Shown here one piece after another: positions 10,433-23,532 of a stretch of 64,000 nt of DNA. Position numbers and translations under genes: made by a program. This DNA is from Siphonodentalium dalli (Eukaryota > Mollusca > Scaphopoda > Gadilida > Siphonodentaliidae): assembly GCA_032622095.1 (NCBI GenBank), contig CP136062.1:154686875-154750874 (forward strand), written 5' to 3'. Under the pieces are notes generated by a model that did no database searches, was not told the origin of the DNA, and worked only from the letters and a program-made list of their open reading frames with translations. Positions within the stretch are counted from its first letter, which is position 1. Every line of letters begins with the position of its first letter.

Positions 10433-10724
10433 TGAAAAAAAAATGGATTCAAGAAAATTCATTTTCTTGAAAAAAAAAAACACCAATACAAAATTAAAGA
10501 GAAATAACTTGTTTCGATTGCTATAACATTGAGAAAGAACAGTGCAGGTAATATATATCTTAGTTATCACCTGTTCCTTAATAATATACTTCACTGTGGA
10601 GGAGCCAACTCGATATTTCACGATTTAAATGACTTTGTGATCGATTTTGCTTTGCGTCGGGTAATTAATTCAATGTTTATTGCGATATCGGCTTACACTA
10701 GTTACAAAAAGCATGCAATCACAC

Positions 10725-10902
10725 AAGGAGCCTCCCATATATAAGATAATTCACTGGTTTATAAGGTCAATGCAAATATTATTAGGCCAAGATATTCTCT
10801 TATATATGCGAGGCTCCCTATAGGAGACTCACCTATATAAGAGAATGCATTCGCACAGGGTTTTCGCAAAATTTCAGGAAGCTTCAGTCATGGAAGGGTT
10901 AA
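10725..10902 (+). mobile_element. Diverged hairpin MITE, outer TIR type C
   Basis: One diverged palindrome (GATATTCTCTTATATATGCG with ATATAAGAGAATGCATTCG), then CACAGGGTTTTCGCAAAATT and a GAAGGGTTAA end. It matches the right end of the full type C element at 62687-63163. The left side is degraded. Confidence 0.7.
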
Positions 10903-11407
10903 TAACTTTGAGATAATAAAATACTAGGTGAACAACTTTTTATATGCTCAGAAGAATATGTGAGAGGTAACCACAAACAATTCAACCACACCTTTTAACA
11001 TTCCCCAGCGCCATATACATAGCACATTTCTTATGTAATCAGTGTGTTATATATCTGGACGCAACGAACACGACGAGAGAATGCTTACAAATACTATAAT
11101 TTTCCCGTGTATGATTCCCGCACCGATAAACTGAATAACTTGTGCATATGCACACATCAACACAGCGAATAAATATGGTTTCCCTTTTTCAAAATTCACA
11201 CCAACAAGACTTTCAATGGTTATTTAGATATCCCGATCAAATATGGCGACTAAACCAACATATGAAATTTGGGCACATATGCCAATCTGCCACAATACAC
11301 TATTGTGTAGATGAGCCTATATTATTCTATCAAATTAAACTAGCAAGGTATTACTTTCGGTTATATTGTTCACCCCTTTGACCATTTTGATTGTCTGCCT
11401 AGGTCAT

Positions 11408-11705
11408 TAAACAGGACAAGGGCATCATTGGCTCAGTCAGTCGGGTACAACTCCAAGCCGTCTCGCCATCCAGTGCTGGCAATGAGGATTCAAATTCACA
11501 TGTTTCCAGCATGGACTTTGTAACTTGACATAGTTATCTGGTGGAGTTGCCAATTACTCGCCGATGGCCGGTGGTTTGCCGCACACGGTCGACGAGTTTA
11601 TCAGCCATTGAAATCACTGTTAGATTAGCCGTAAGTGTGCGGATTTCCTCCACCACTGATGTGGCCTTAGTTGCTGAAAGCGACATTAAACCTCAATCAA
11701 TCATT
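11408..11705 (+). mobile_element. tRNA-derived SINE, unit 1
   Basis: An A-box-like GGCTCAGTCAGTCGGGT is followed about 50 bp later by a B-box-like GGATTCAAATTC, then a body with GCCGATGGCCGGTGGTTTGC and a tail AGCGACATTAAACCTCAATC ending in ATCAATCATTAA. Internal RNA polymerase III boxes plus this tail are typical of SINEs reported from molluscs and other metazoans. A 66-codon frame over it is fortuitous. Confidence 0.7.
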
Positions 11706-11928
11706 AAACTTATCCATCTATTGTGGAACGCGTTCGCCTAAATCCATGAAGTAAACTAACATTTGACACTAATCATTGCCGCAACAGTTAAATAGCCATT
11801 GGGGTGTAAACAAGTCAAAACAGTTTGTCCACTTACCTTTGATTCCGATCTTCACTCGATCCCACGATCACTCACGAGCACCAAATCACAAAGTCACTCT
11901 GACAACGAATGTATATATGGGCGGAAGA

Positions 11929-12036
11929 TCACAGGCGCCCGGGGAAAATATCAGATACACCAATATATATACCATACCAGTGACTGTTATAGTATATATT
12001 GGTATATCTGTGGTATTTTCCCCAGGCGCCTGTGAA
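11929..12036. repeat. Small hairpin element (CACAGGCGCC arms), unit 1
   Basis: TCACAGGCGCCCGGGGAAAA and TTTTCCCCAGGCGCCTGTGA face each other across TATACCAATATA-type inverted sequence. In unit 2 (20920-21027) one arm has changed to GGCACC. Confidence 0.7.
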
Positions 12037-12394
12037 GAAGACCAGGCTCCGCCGAAATAAGATAAGGATTTATTTACACCAACTACTACATTTAAAACTA
12101 TGTTTTTTAGATCAGACACAATACAAGTGTACACACCAGCATGTTCGTTAAGCTGGTGTGGAATGAAAACGTTACATGTCGCAAAGTCACAATGCCACAA
12201 ACTGATTCCTCTAGGATCCTCGGATGAACTGTCCCAGAGCCATTTGGCTATCATTGATTGCCGCACGATTCATGGCCTGCCCTGGGTGATCATAAGATCA
12301 CAGGGCCACATCTCATAGTTTTACAACAGTTGTATGACAAAGGACACTCCCGCATGTCTTGGGATGCATATTTGTCTCTTTATGTGTGGTTTTT

Positions 12395-13010
12395 GACACC
12401 CGACTGATGTTTTGGTACACTCATTGTGTGGTTTGAGACACTCATTGTACGGTTTGAGGCAATCATTGAGTGGTTTGACATACTTGCTGGGCGCTCGCTG
12501 TATGGTTTGGATCACTCATGTGATGGTTAGAGACGCCTATTGGAGAGTTTGTGACACCTGTTGGATGGTTTTGGACACAACTGTGTGGTTTGGAACATCG
12601 GTTACGTAGTCTGGGGTAATGCCTGTGTGGTTTGGAACATTCGTTGAATGGATAGGGATACTAATCAGGTGGATTGAGATTCTTCTTTGATGGCTTGGGA
12701 CACTCATTAGATGGGTTGGGATACCAGATGCATTGTTTGGGGGACTATATGTGTGGGTTGTGACATCAGGTGCGTACCGTTTGGGACACTACCTACCTCA
12801 GTCTACATCTGGTGGTTTGTGAAACTCGTTGGGCGGTTTTGGGACACCCTTCCGATGATTTGGGACAATATTTGGATACTACCGTCGTATGGATTGGGAT
12901 ACTCACATGTTAGTTTTTGGAAACTATGCGGGTTGTTTGTAACCCTGTATATGGTTTGGTGCACTCGTTATGTGGTTTGAGACACTCATTTGATGTATTA
13001 TGAAACTATT
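12395..13010 (+). repeat. Degenerate ~33-bp minisatellite (GGTTTGAGACACTCATT), unit 1
   Basis: Around seventeen degenerate repeats of TGTGGTTTGGGACACTCATT type with variable spacing. Frames through it repeat short hydrophobic words and are not genes. A copy is at 21386-22001. Confidence 0.7.
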
Positions 13011-14541
13011 TGGTGGCTTTAAAACTCGTATGGTGGCAAATAGCAATACTTATTGGCTACACATTCATTCGAAATGTGAAGATTTAGTAAAAAAACATCA
13101 ACAAGAAAACAAACACTTATGGTGGTACTACTAGCCATTTACGCCTATAAATGGAAACGATCTGTTAAATTTAGCGTAAACTTATCATTTTTATATTCCC
13201 GGTTGCCATTTTGTCTGCCATTTTATATATTTACAGAAACATTATGCATGAAATGGCAGGCATATTCCATGGCAACAAGACAATTAGATTAATACGTTTT
13301 TGTTGCAGGTTTCTGTCAAATTAATAACTTTAGATGAAATTGAAGTGAGTGTTAGTACACTCTCGGAAATGGCGGCCATTTTGGCCGCCATATTGCCTGG
13401 TATATACACGGTAACATGCTAATGTCAAACAGCAGACATCCTTACGATCAAAATAAATGCAAGTTGGCCGACCTGGTTCCCGGACTAAAATTACAATTAT
13501 TTTACATGATTTATTCATTTTCACCCCAAAAGTAACGACTTTCCCTTCATGGACCGCATGAACATTTTTTTATTTTATTATTTGGTCAAATTTAGCCATC
13601 AGAGAACTCGACTGAGCGTTTTTGGTTGGCAGATTTGATTTTTAACAAAATTCCAATTTTCACCATTTGTTTTACGTATTCTTGTCTTTTGACACAAAAA
13701 TTACAACTTTTTCATCATGGAATTCGTTGGAATTTTGGATATGTTATTATGTGAGTAACGTCACATTCAAAACACCAATAGACATTGCATACCATTTTGT
13801 TCGCGGTTGTGCATTTCTTTCCATCAGATTGGCTGGACTAATAAGGAACAGCAAAATTGACACAAAAAGCCATAAAAAGGACCTTATTTCAAAGAGCTGT
13901 AGACAATTTCCCCCAAAGCAGATTTTGGATACTTGGTTCCCCTCAAACTCGAGTCTCAGCGACCAGACTAATAGCAGTGAGAATACTTACAGTTTTTGTT
14001 TGAATACAGAAATGTCTCAATTTTCACGAAGACATGAATGAGATGTTTCGGTTATTCTAATAAAACACTGTAGATATTCGTTTTATTATAGACGCCTAAA
14101 TTTGCTAAATTATGGAGCGTTTTCACTTTCAGTAGTACAATAATAAATGTTTCGTATTTTTTAACCTATCTTAGTTCAAACGTATTTTATTTTAACCAAT
14201 ATAATGTACAAAGTTCACGGTATGATGATGAAAGATATTAATGGTTATAATGGGATTTGGCAGTAAGCATAGTGCTTATCTTAAGCCATCTCCTACACAT
14301 ATAAATTATTGAATGGTAACCGTTTCAAACAGACAAAAATAGAATGTACATTTCGATGTAAATGAATGTATATAGCTGAATGAAGTTACTGTTGTTATTG
14401 TTAATTATAATGTGCCTGACAGCCCCCTTCCAATCGTAGAAGGTTTTGGCAGGGTATTTTGGGATCGATATTACACATAATTTAATTTTGATTTTTATGT
14501 GTTTTTAATTTTGTTCCATGCATAGCCTAAGATCGTATACA

Positions 14542-15045
14542 TCAGGTTTGTGCATAATATGGCTTGAATCTGCCAGTTAGTTCTATATATTTCTGAATGT
14601 TAGCGAATATCTCAATGTTTTTGGATAAGGAAAGTGATTTTGAACCTTCTAAGAGTGTTTTTGATTCCAAATTATTAAGGTTGCTGAAACATATGTCTCT
14701 CTCGGCTTCAAAGACTGGGCAATCGTGCAATAAGTGTGATACTGTTTCAACTTCGCCACATATACAATATTGATTGTCTTGTAAATGATTGCGATATAAG
14801 TCGTAATTCAGATTGCTACACCCTATTCGTAATCGACAATGGAAAATTTGACTTCGTCTTGTGTAAACAAATTCCATGTAACGGGGGCTCAACCTATCTT
14901 ATCTTTCCTTCCGAATTAGGTAGACATAACTTGAAAGCTCGAATGAGCCATGTCCGTTTAAACTGTTTATGTCCGCTCCGGGGAATAGGCATCTGTTGGT
15001 TGAGACTCTGCCCCAGAATGGCATATTTTGGAAAAGAGACAAGAC
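14542..15045 (-). pseudogene. LINE ORF2 C-terminal relic, unit 1
   Basis: The 116-codon frame at 14542-14892 contains CICGEVETVSHLLHDCP. This Cys/His pattern (CxCGxxETxxHxLxxCP) is typical of the region downstream of reverse transcriptase in many non-LTR retrotransposons, and RLRIGCSNLNYDLY precedes it. Upstream on the same strand, INSLNGHGSF can be read in another frame, separated by a frameshift or stop. The catalytic reverse transcriptase domain is missing, so this is a 5'-truncated dead copy. Confidence 0.65.
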
Positions 15046-15380
15046 TAAGGATTCATCTTAATTATATATAAGTAAATTTCTTCATAAAAGTTTTGGAAAT
15101 ACCTTCACAATTTGTTTCATGTAATATTCTTAAAAGATTACGAGAAAATCAGGGCATATGGATATTAATTTATTGAGTTACATGACCTCAAATTCTGTTT
15201 CATAGGAAAATGGAACACATTTTTTTCTGAGAATATTTTTATCTTATTAAGCATAGAGGAATCCCAGAGGCATAATTGCCAGTGTAGCATGCGTTAAAAG
15301 TGGCATTACTGGTTTCATGGTTTATTTATTTTGTGAAGCTGTGAAAGTTCACAATAAAGTAAATAATTTGGATACGTAAA

Positions 15381-15892
15381 ACAGGTCAGGTATACATCAT
15401 GAATTCCACTATTATAGTGGTATATGACCATTACCGTTTTGTGAATTTGACAAAAGAGGGATAATCCAAATTCATATTTCACACAAATAATTGAAAATCA
15501 GTGTCGCACTAATTCTGTATTATACATATATTTTGTCCAGGAGAATGATTAATCATGACGGCACAGTCACGATAAGCAATTCAATTAGCATTCAATTAGT
15601 TTAAATGTTGTTATGAAGGAGCGATTGAGTCATCCTGTTATTGTCATTTAGAAAGGCATGTATCAGTAATATTATTGAATAACAAAGCTGGCGCAAAAGA
15701 TTGCACAATGAATTTTGTCGGAGGATTGTTCATTCGCTGTGAAATTGTTGAGAGTGAAATTTGGCTGTGCACTGGTATGCGCCGCCTTCTATTATATATG
15801 CAAATACAGAAAACATGAATATACATGGTCATATACCACCATAATAGTGGAATACCACTATAATAGTGGAATTCAGGATGTGCCTGACCTGT
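15381..15892. mobile_element. TIR element with ACAGGTCAGG ends, unit 1
   Basis: ACAGGTCAGGTATACATCAT at the left and TGTGCCTGACCTGT at the right are inverted. The arms continue through GAATTCCACTATTATAGTGG and TATATGACCAT. About 512 bp with no transposase frame. It is immediately followed by an ATAAATAACTCTTG inverted pair (15940-16082). Confidence 0.75.
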
Positions 15893-16840
15893 ACAATGCT
15901 TAAAGTATTAAGTTCAGACCAACTCCGTGTGTGTGTTTGGTTATTTAATAAATAACTCTTGCTACGACTAATGGTATGCAGTTATAACCCAACGCTAGAA
16001 GACAAATCATATCGCGTTTTAGTAAACGTTTTGGTTACAACCCATTTATAACCTTAATCGAAACAAGAGTTATTTATTATAATTTAATCCGTCATTCAAA
16101 GGAGAACCACCATATTATTCAGTAGAAATTAGAAGTAAATCGAGCGAAAAACATTATTTCCGAAGAAAAACACAAACAGTTGAAATAGACATGCGGTCAC
16201 TCATATCTTCAATTATCGATTATTCAAGTAGCGTCACTCAATTCAATTTTGATTGGCTAATGACCACGTTTTATGCATCTGTGTTTATAATAATATATAC
16301 ATGAACTAGATCCCATCCATATTTGGGACCAAAGGCGGATCTTAACGTATACTTCTTAACTTTTAGATTATCTCAAGACACCTCACACCAGACTTAAAGT
16401 TAAGACCAAAGTTAAGACCATCTTAAGTTAGGACCTTGTTCGTGAAACGCACTTATGACTGAAGTTAGAACTTAAGATCATCGTAAGTCCCAACTATGTC
16501 ATAAGTTACTTTCATGAAACTGGGCCCAGGTATATTTCAGCTGCAAGTTGTTAGTTTCGCAGGATAGGTTAGCACGAGTCTTGTTAATTTCGCTGGACAT
16601 CTTTGCACCGTAATGGCTAATTGTGTGACAGCCAATTGTTTACCATTATTCTGCTGATTGGCAGCTTATGATTAAATTATAAGAAAATAGCCTGATTTAT
16701 CTCCCTTGAATTTTGTCATCTGCACTTGTCAGTCTTCTTTCTGAAAATGTTTCCCAACCCATTTCGGTTAGTAGTCGTTTGCAGGGTACAAATCTCGTAC
16801 AGCCACTTATAACGCCACTCGCATTAACCGACATAATCGC

Positions 16841-17061
16841 CAATGCATTCTCTTATATATGCGAGGCGACCTATGGTCGACTCGCATATATAAGAGAATG
16901 CATTGGCACAGGGCATAACTGTAACTATCACAATGTGGTCAAGGAGCCGATTCCAATGATATCCATATTTGTATGGTTCTATTGAGACAGACCGAAGATA
17001 TTTTAGGCCGTTGAAGCTTTATTTGGCCGGTTTTGGCCGGTTTGTTGGGTAAAGGGTTAAG
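16841..17061 (+). mobile_element. Truncated type B double-hairpin MITE at the duplication junction
   Basis: Only the right palindrome and the right outer part of the 7671-8070 element are present, because the duplication junction cuts exactly at the palindrome arm (CCAATGCATTC). Confidence 0.85.
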
Positions 17062-17685
17062 TTGAACGGTGTTTGTTAAAATTGTCCGAACAGATTGTGT
17101 AGTTTAAACATATTTAATTTCCTCAGTGCATAATATTAACATACACACAGGCAAAAGGGATGGGATGACAAGTGCTGTCAGTTACAGTAACATCCTCTCC
17201 CCATTGTCAAAACACTGAATATATACAAATTAAACGCTGACAAGAGCAGGGGAACATTGTGTGCCTTTAAATATTTTCTAATTGCATGTCACAGGTAAGA
17301 AAGTAGGTCAGGGCACGGGAGAGCGAAACTCTTACATGCCTTGGATTTAGAGCATGAATGTGTGAATGTATTTTGTCTCTTCCTCTGTTGTCATTTTTCT
17401 TTCTCAATAAAAACAAAAATAAAATAAATAATAATAGACAGTACAGTCCAGATGAAACTGAAGTACAGAAAACACGTCGGAATCTCAACAAAACCAACAT
17501 GTTCACAGTTTATTACACCGGATAAGTTCATGGTACAATGTTTTTGAGGTTCCTCTTTCAAATGGTATGTAATATGGCACATATTTTATATACTGTGATA
17601 TGGGGGTTCGACAATTAAGTGGGCCTTAACCAGTGCATGATGAAAACGTGTTACTCAGCGAATAAGCTTCTCAATTCTATTTCAG

Positions 17686-17897
17686 CTGCAGATAGATGCG
17701 TTCTCAATCAAGACGCTGGGCCGTGCAGGGGAATATTCCTGAAGTGGTTTTATGACTCAGAATACGGGTTTTGTCGTCCATTCATATACGGTGGATGCAA
17801 AGGAAATGGTAACAAGTTCGACGAGAAGTCTCAGTGTCAGAATTCATGTGGATCAATGAGTCTTCTAAAGCGATTCGGACCTAATGGCGGCAAATGA
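17686..17897 (+). CDS. Kunitz exon 2, duplicated copy b
   Basis: This second copy of the gene A terminal exon is carried in the tandem 9-kb unit. The protein is identical to copy a; the one coding difference seen is a synonymous Asn codon (AAC to AAT). The acceptor, cysteine pattern, P1 Arg and Lys-Arg/Gly-Gly-Lys tail are all intact. No signal-peptide exon could be found between 8907 and 17686, so this exon has no first exon of its own. It may be used as an alternative terminal exon of gene A by skipping 8696-8907, or it may not be expressed. No frame damage is visible. Confidence 0.85.
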
Positions 17898-18929
17898 TAA
17901 GTGATTAAGTGCTTAGACTGGACAGACAACACATAATGAAGTTCGGCGAAAGAAACTACTTTGTTAGGAACTGTTATTTCGAAAGCCGGAACTCGGGAAA
18001 GTTGCGACAGGCGTTGGCGGTTGTGTCTCACCCATACAAATTGGGCAACATTTTTAACAGATATAAATTTCATGTATGATATATTTATTGCAATTTTCAA
18101 AAATGGACAAAGTAGGCTGATGTTGTTCATATAATTCAAATTATCAAACTTTAGAGTAAAACATGTTACATTAGGCAAATATTCCAGACACATTTCTGAC
18201 TCTGACATAAATTATTTTGCAATCCCTTGTGTTAGAATTTACAAACGGCCCATAGCTAATGCATAACAACCCCTAGTTATGGGGTCAGCAAGTTTCCAAC
18301 AGAGGACTATCTGAGTCTAATATTCCAACCCAATGCAGGACAGTTATCGGTAAAAAACGACATGCTTTACTCTAAATATTGCTATTTGTTGAACAAAGTT
18401 TGAAAATTGTGCCAAAAACTTTCGGGGGGTGGGGGGGGGGGGGGGGGGGGGGGGCTGGTGGGTGATACAACCAATCTCGGCATTTACAGCCGATATTGGG
18501 ACAATTGTTTACTTTACTTTCAAAATAAAATAAATATACATTGAAAGTTCGTTATTTCTGGAGTTCAGGTAGGACGCCATCGGGGGGGGGGGGGTAAAAT
18601 GTTAAAATACCATATTCACACACTGGTGTGTCGCGGATATGAATTGGCTGCAAAAATCATAAAGATTCAATAAATAAGACATTTTTTCTGGCGTATGCCC
18701 GTAAGATGCACACATATATGGACAGACTGACATACTGATTTGAGTGTTGGAAATCAAAAATTTAAGTCGAAAAATAGTGATAACTCTACAACAAAAATGT
18801 CGAACGGACCTCAATGTACTGAAGTTCCCCGTCAGAACTCTAAACGGTTACCAGGTTTTGAACTGGTGGAATGTGATCTCTCTGGGAAAAACCAAAGTGG
18901 AAATTCATGGCATGAACTAAACCACGCGC

Positions 18930-19426
18930 ATCGGGGACAATCCACGTGTCGCTGTGCTGTGCAAATCACAACACATCGGGGACAATCCACGTGTCGCTGT
19001 GCTGTGCAAATCACAACACATCGGGGACAATCCACGTGTCGCTGTGCTTTGCAAATCACAACACATCGGGGACAATCCACGTGTCGCTGTGCTGTGCAAA
19101 TCACAACACATCGGGGACAATCCACGTGTCGCTGTGCTGTGCAAATCACAACACATCGGGGACATTCCATGTGTCGCTGTGCTTTGCAAATCACAACACA
19201 TCGGGGACAATCCACGTGTCGCTGTGCTGTGCAAATCACAACACATCGGGGACAATCCACGTGTCGCTGTGCTGTGCAAATCACAACACATCGGGGACAA
19301 TCCACGTGTCGCTGTGCTGTGCAAATCACAACACATCGGGGACAATACACGTGTCGCTGTGCTGTGTATGTACAACACATCGGGGACAATCCACGTGTCG
19401 CTGTGCTTTGCAAATCACAACACTTT
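18930..19426 (+). repeat. 45-bp minisatellite, 11 copies, unit 2
   Basis: Same array in the duplicated segment, with the same copy number and the same variant order (including the TTCCATGTGT variant in the sixth repeat). Confidence 0.95.
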
Positions 19427-19718
19427 TGAAAAAAAAATGGATTCAAGAAAATTCATTTTCTTGAAAAAAAAAAACACCAATACAAAATTAAAGAGAAATA
19501 ACTTGTTTCGATTGCTATAACATTGAGAAAGAACAGTGCAGGTAATATATATCTTAGTTATCACCTGTTCCTTAATAATATACTTCACTGTGGAGCCAAC
19601 TCGATATTTCACGATTTAAATGACTTTGTGATCGATTTTGCTTTGCGTCGGGTAATTAATTCAATGTTTATTGCGATATCGGCTTACACTAGTTACAAAA
19701 AGCATGCAATCACACAAG

Positions 19719-19893
19719 GAGCCTCCCATATATAAGATAATTCACTGGTTTATAAGGTCAATGCAAATATTATTAGGCCAAGATATTCTCTTATATATGC
19801 GAGGCTCCCTATAGGAGACTCACCTATATAAGAGAATGCATTCGCACAGGGTTTTCGCAAAATTTCAGGAAGCTTCAGTCATGGAAGGGTTAA
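19719..19893 (+). mobile_element. Diverged hairpin MITE type C, duplicate
   Basis: Copy of 10725-10902 inside duplication unit 2, unchanged by eye. Confidence 0.7.
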
Positions 19894-20398
19894 TAACTTT
19901 GAGATAATAAAATACTAGGTGAACAACTTTTTATATGCTCAGAAGAATATGTGAGAGGTAACCACAAACAATTCAACCACACCTTTTAACATTCCCCAGC
20001 GCCATATACATAGCACATTTCTTATGTAATCAGTGTGTTATATATCTGGACGCAACGAACACGACGAGAGAATGCTTACAAATACTATAATTTTCCCGTG
20101 TATGATTCCCGCACCGATAAACTGAATAACTTGTGCATATGCACACATCAACACAGCGAATAAATATGGTTTCCCTTTTTCAAAATTCACACCAACAAGA
20201 CTTTCAATGGTTATTTAGATATCCCGATCAAATATGGCGACTAAACCAACATATGAAATTTGGGCACATATGCCAATCTGCCACAATACACTATTGTGTA
20301 GATGAGCCTATATTATTCTATCAAATTAAACTAGCAAGGTATTACTTTCGGTTATATTGTTCACCCCTTTGACCATTTTGATTGTCTGCCTAGGTCAT

Positions 20399-20696
20399 TA
20401 AACAGGACAAGGGCATCATTGGCTCAGTCAGTCGGGTACAACTCCAAGCCGTCTCGCCATCCAGTGCTGGCAATGAGGATTCAAATTCACATGTTTCCAG
20501 CATGGACTTTGTAACTTGACATAGTTATCTGGTGGAGTTGCCAATTACTCGCCGATGGCCGGTGGTTTGCCGCACACGGTCGACGAGTTTATCAGCCATT
20601 GAAATCACTGTTAGATTAGCCGTAAGTGTGCGGATTTCCTCCACCACTGATGTGGCCTTAGTTGCTGAAAGCGACATTAAACCTCAATCAATCATT
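20399..20696 (+). mobile_element. tRNA-derived SINE, unit 2
   Basis: Duplicate of 11408-11705. Confidence 0.7.
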
Positions 20697-21385
20697 AAAC
20701 TTATCCATCTATTGTGGAACGCGTTCGCCTAAATCCATGAAGTAAACTAACATTTGACACTAATCATTGCCGCAACAGTTAAATAGCCATTGGGGTGTAA
20801 ACAAGTCAAAACAGTTTGTCCACTTACCTTTGATTCCGATCTTCACTCGATCCCACGATCACTCACGAGCACCAAATCACAAAGTCACTCTGACAACGAA
20901 TGTATATATGGGCGGAAGATCACAGGCGCCCGGGGAAAATATCAGATACACCAATATATATACCATACCAGTGACTGTTATAGTATATATTGGTATATCT
21001 GTGGTATTTTCCCCAGGCACCTGTGAAGAAGACCAGGCTCCGCCGAAATAAGATAAGGATTTATTTACACCAACTACTACATTTAAAACTATGTTTTTTA
21101 GATCAGACACAATACAAGTGTACACACCAGCATGTTCGTTAAGCTGGTGTGGAATGAAAACGTTACATGTCGCAAAGTCACAATGCCACAAACTGATTCC
21201 TCTAGGATCCTCGGATGAACTGTCCCAGAGCCATTTGGCTATCATTGATTGCCGCACGATTCATGGCCTGCCCTGGGTGATCATAAGATCACAGGGCCAC
21301 ATCTCATAGTTTTACAACAGTTGTATGACAAAGGACACTCCCGCATGTCTTGGGATGCATATTTGTCTCTTTATGTGTGGTTTTT

Positions 21386-22001
21386 GACACCCGACTGATG
21401 TTTTGGTACACTCATTGTGTGGTTTGAGACACTCATTGTACGGTTTGAGGCAATCATTGAGTGGTTTGACATACTTGCTGGGCGCTCGCTGTATGGTTTG
21501 GATCACTCATGTGATGGTTAGAGACGCCTATTGGAGAGTTTGTGACACCTGTTGGATGGTTTTGGACACAACTGTGTGGTTTGGAACATCGGTTACGTAG
21601 TCTGGGGTAATGCCTGTGTGGTTTGGAACATTCGTTGAATGGATAGGGATACTAATCAGGTGGATTGAGATTCTTCTTTGATGGCTTGGGACACTCATTA
21701 GATGGGTTGGGATACCAGATGCATTGTTTGGGGGACTATATGTGTGGGTTGTGACATCAGGTGCGTACCGTTTGGGACACTACCTACCTCAGTCTACATC
21801 TGGTGGTTTGTGAAACTCGTTGGGCGGTTTTGGGACACCCTTCCGATGATTTGGGACAATATTTGGATACTACCGTCGTATGGATTGGGATACTCACATG
21901 TTAGTTTTTGGAAACTATGCGGGTTGTTTGTAACCCTGTATATGGTTTGGTGCACTCGTTATGTGGTTTGAGACACTCATTTGATGTATTATGAAACTAT
22001 T
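21386..22001 (+). repeat. Degenerate ~33-bp minisatellite, unit 2
   Basis: Duplicate of 12395-13010. Confidence 0.7.
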
Positions 22002-23532
22002 TGGTGGCTTTAAAACTCGTATGGTGGCAAATAGCAATACTTATTGGCTACACATTCATTCGAAATGTGAAGATTTAGTAAAAAAACATCAACAAGAAAA
22101 CAAACACTTATGGTGGTACTACTAGCCATTTACGCCTATAAATGGAAACGATCTGTTAAATTTAGCGTAAACTTATCATTTTTATATTCCCGGTTGCCAT
22201 TTTGTCTGCCATTTTATATATTTACAGAAACATTATGCATGAAATGGCAGGCATATTCCATGGCAACAAGACAATTAGATTAATACGTTTTTGTTGCAGG
22301 TTTCTGTCAAATTAATAACTTTAGATGAAATTGAAGTGAGTGTTAGTACACTCTCGGAAATGGCGGCCATTTTGGCCGCCATATTGCCTGGTATATACAC
22401 GGTAACATGCTAATGTCAAACAGCAGACATCCTTACGATCAAAATAAATGCAAGTTGGCCGACCTGGTTCCCGGACTAAAATTACAATTATTTTACATGA
22501 TTTCTTCATTTTCACCCCAAAAGTAACGACTTTCCCTTCATGGACCGCATGAACATTTTTTTATTTTATTATTTGGTCAAATTTAGCCATCAGAGAACTC
22601 GACTGAGCGTTTTTGGTTGGCAGATTTGATTTTTAACAAAATTCCAATTTTCACCATTTTTTTTACGTATTCTTGTCTTTTGACACAAAAATTACAACTT
22701 TTTCATCATGGAATTCGTTGGAATTTTGGATATGTTATTATGTGAGTAACGTCACATTCAAAACACCAAAAGACAATGCATACCATTTTGTTCGCGGTTG
22801 TGCATTTCTTTCCATCAGATTGGCTGGACTAATAAGGAACAGCAAAATTGACACAAAAAGCCATAAAAAGGACCTTATTTCAAAGAGCTGTAGACAATTT
22901 CCCCCAAAGCAGATTTTGGATACTTGGTTCCCCTCAAACTCGAGTCTCAGCGACCAGACTAATAGCAGTGAGAATACTTACAGTTTTTGTTTGAATACAG
23001 AAATGTCTCAATTTTCACGAAGACATGAATGAGATGTTTCGGTTATTCCAATAAAACACTGTAGATATTCGTTTTATTATAGACGCCTAAATTTGCTAAA
23101 TTATGGAGCGTTTTCACTTTCAGTAGTACAATAATAAATGTTTCGTATTTTTTAACCTATCTTAGTTCAAACGTATTTTATTTTAACCAATATAATGTAC
23201 AAAGTTCACGGTATGATGATGAAAGATATTAATGGTTATAATGGGATTTGGCAGTAAGCATAGTGCTTATCTTAAGCCATCTCCTACACATATAAATTAT
23301 TGAATGGTAACCGTTTCAAACAGACAAAAATAGAATGTACATTTCGATGTAAATGAATGTATATAGCTGAATGAAGTTACTGTTGTTATTGTTAATTATA
23401 ATGTGCCTGACAGCCCCCTTCCAATCGTAGAAGGTTTTGGCAGGGTATTTTGGGATCGATATTACACATAATTTAATTTTGATTTTTATGTGTTTTTAAT
23501 TTTGTTCCATGCATAGCCTAAGATCGTATACA

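Larger units (their letters stand above)
7852..16841. repeat. Tandem segmental duplication, unit 1 (~8.99 kb)
   Basis: This segment is repeated directly in the next 8.99 kb with only some fifteen substitutions and a few indels noticed by eye (G-run lengths; a 3-bp GGA at 10600). Its left edge falls at the 5' end of the right-hand hairpin of a MITE (CCAATGCATTC at 7850). It carries Kunitz exon 2a, a 45-bp minisatellite, a SINE, a LINE relic and TIR elements. Either a very recent tandem duplication or an assembly duplication of two haplotypes would give this picture. Confidence 0.95.

Noticed and set aside
9746-10526. Five overlapping frames of 153-229 codons, some Cys-rich (repeat THRGQSTCRCAVQIT)
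   Set aside because: They come from a 45-bp tandem repeat that keeps five frames open at once; no domain, and the upstream 60 codons are not recognisable.
11408-11480. Functional tRNA gene
   Set aside because: A- and B-box-like motifs are present but no cloverleaf could be drawn; the following body and tail mark it as a SINE.
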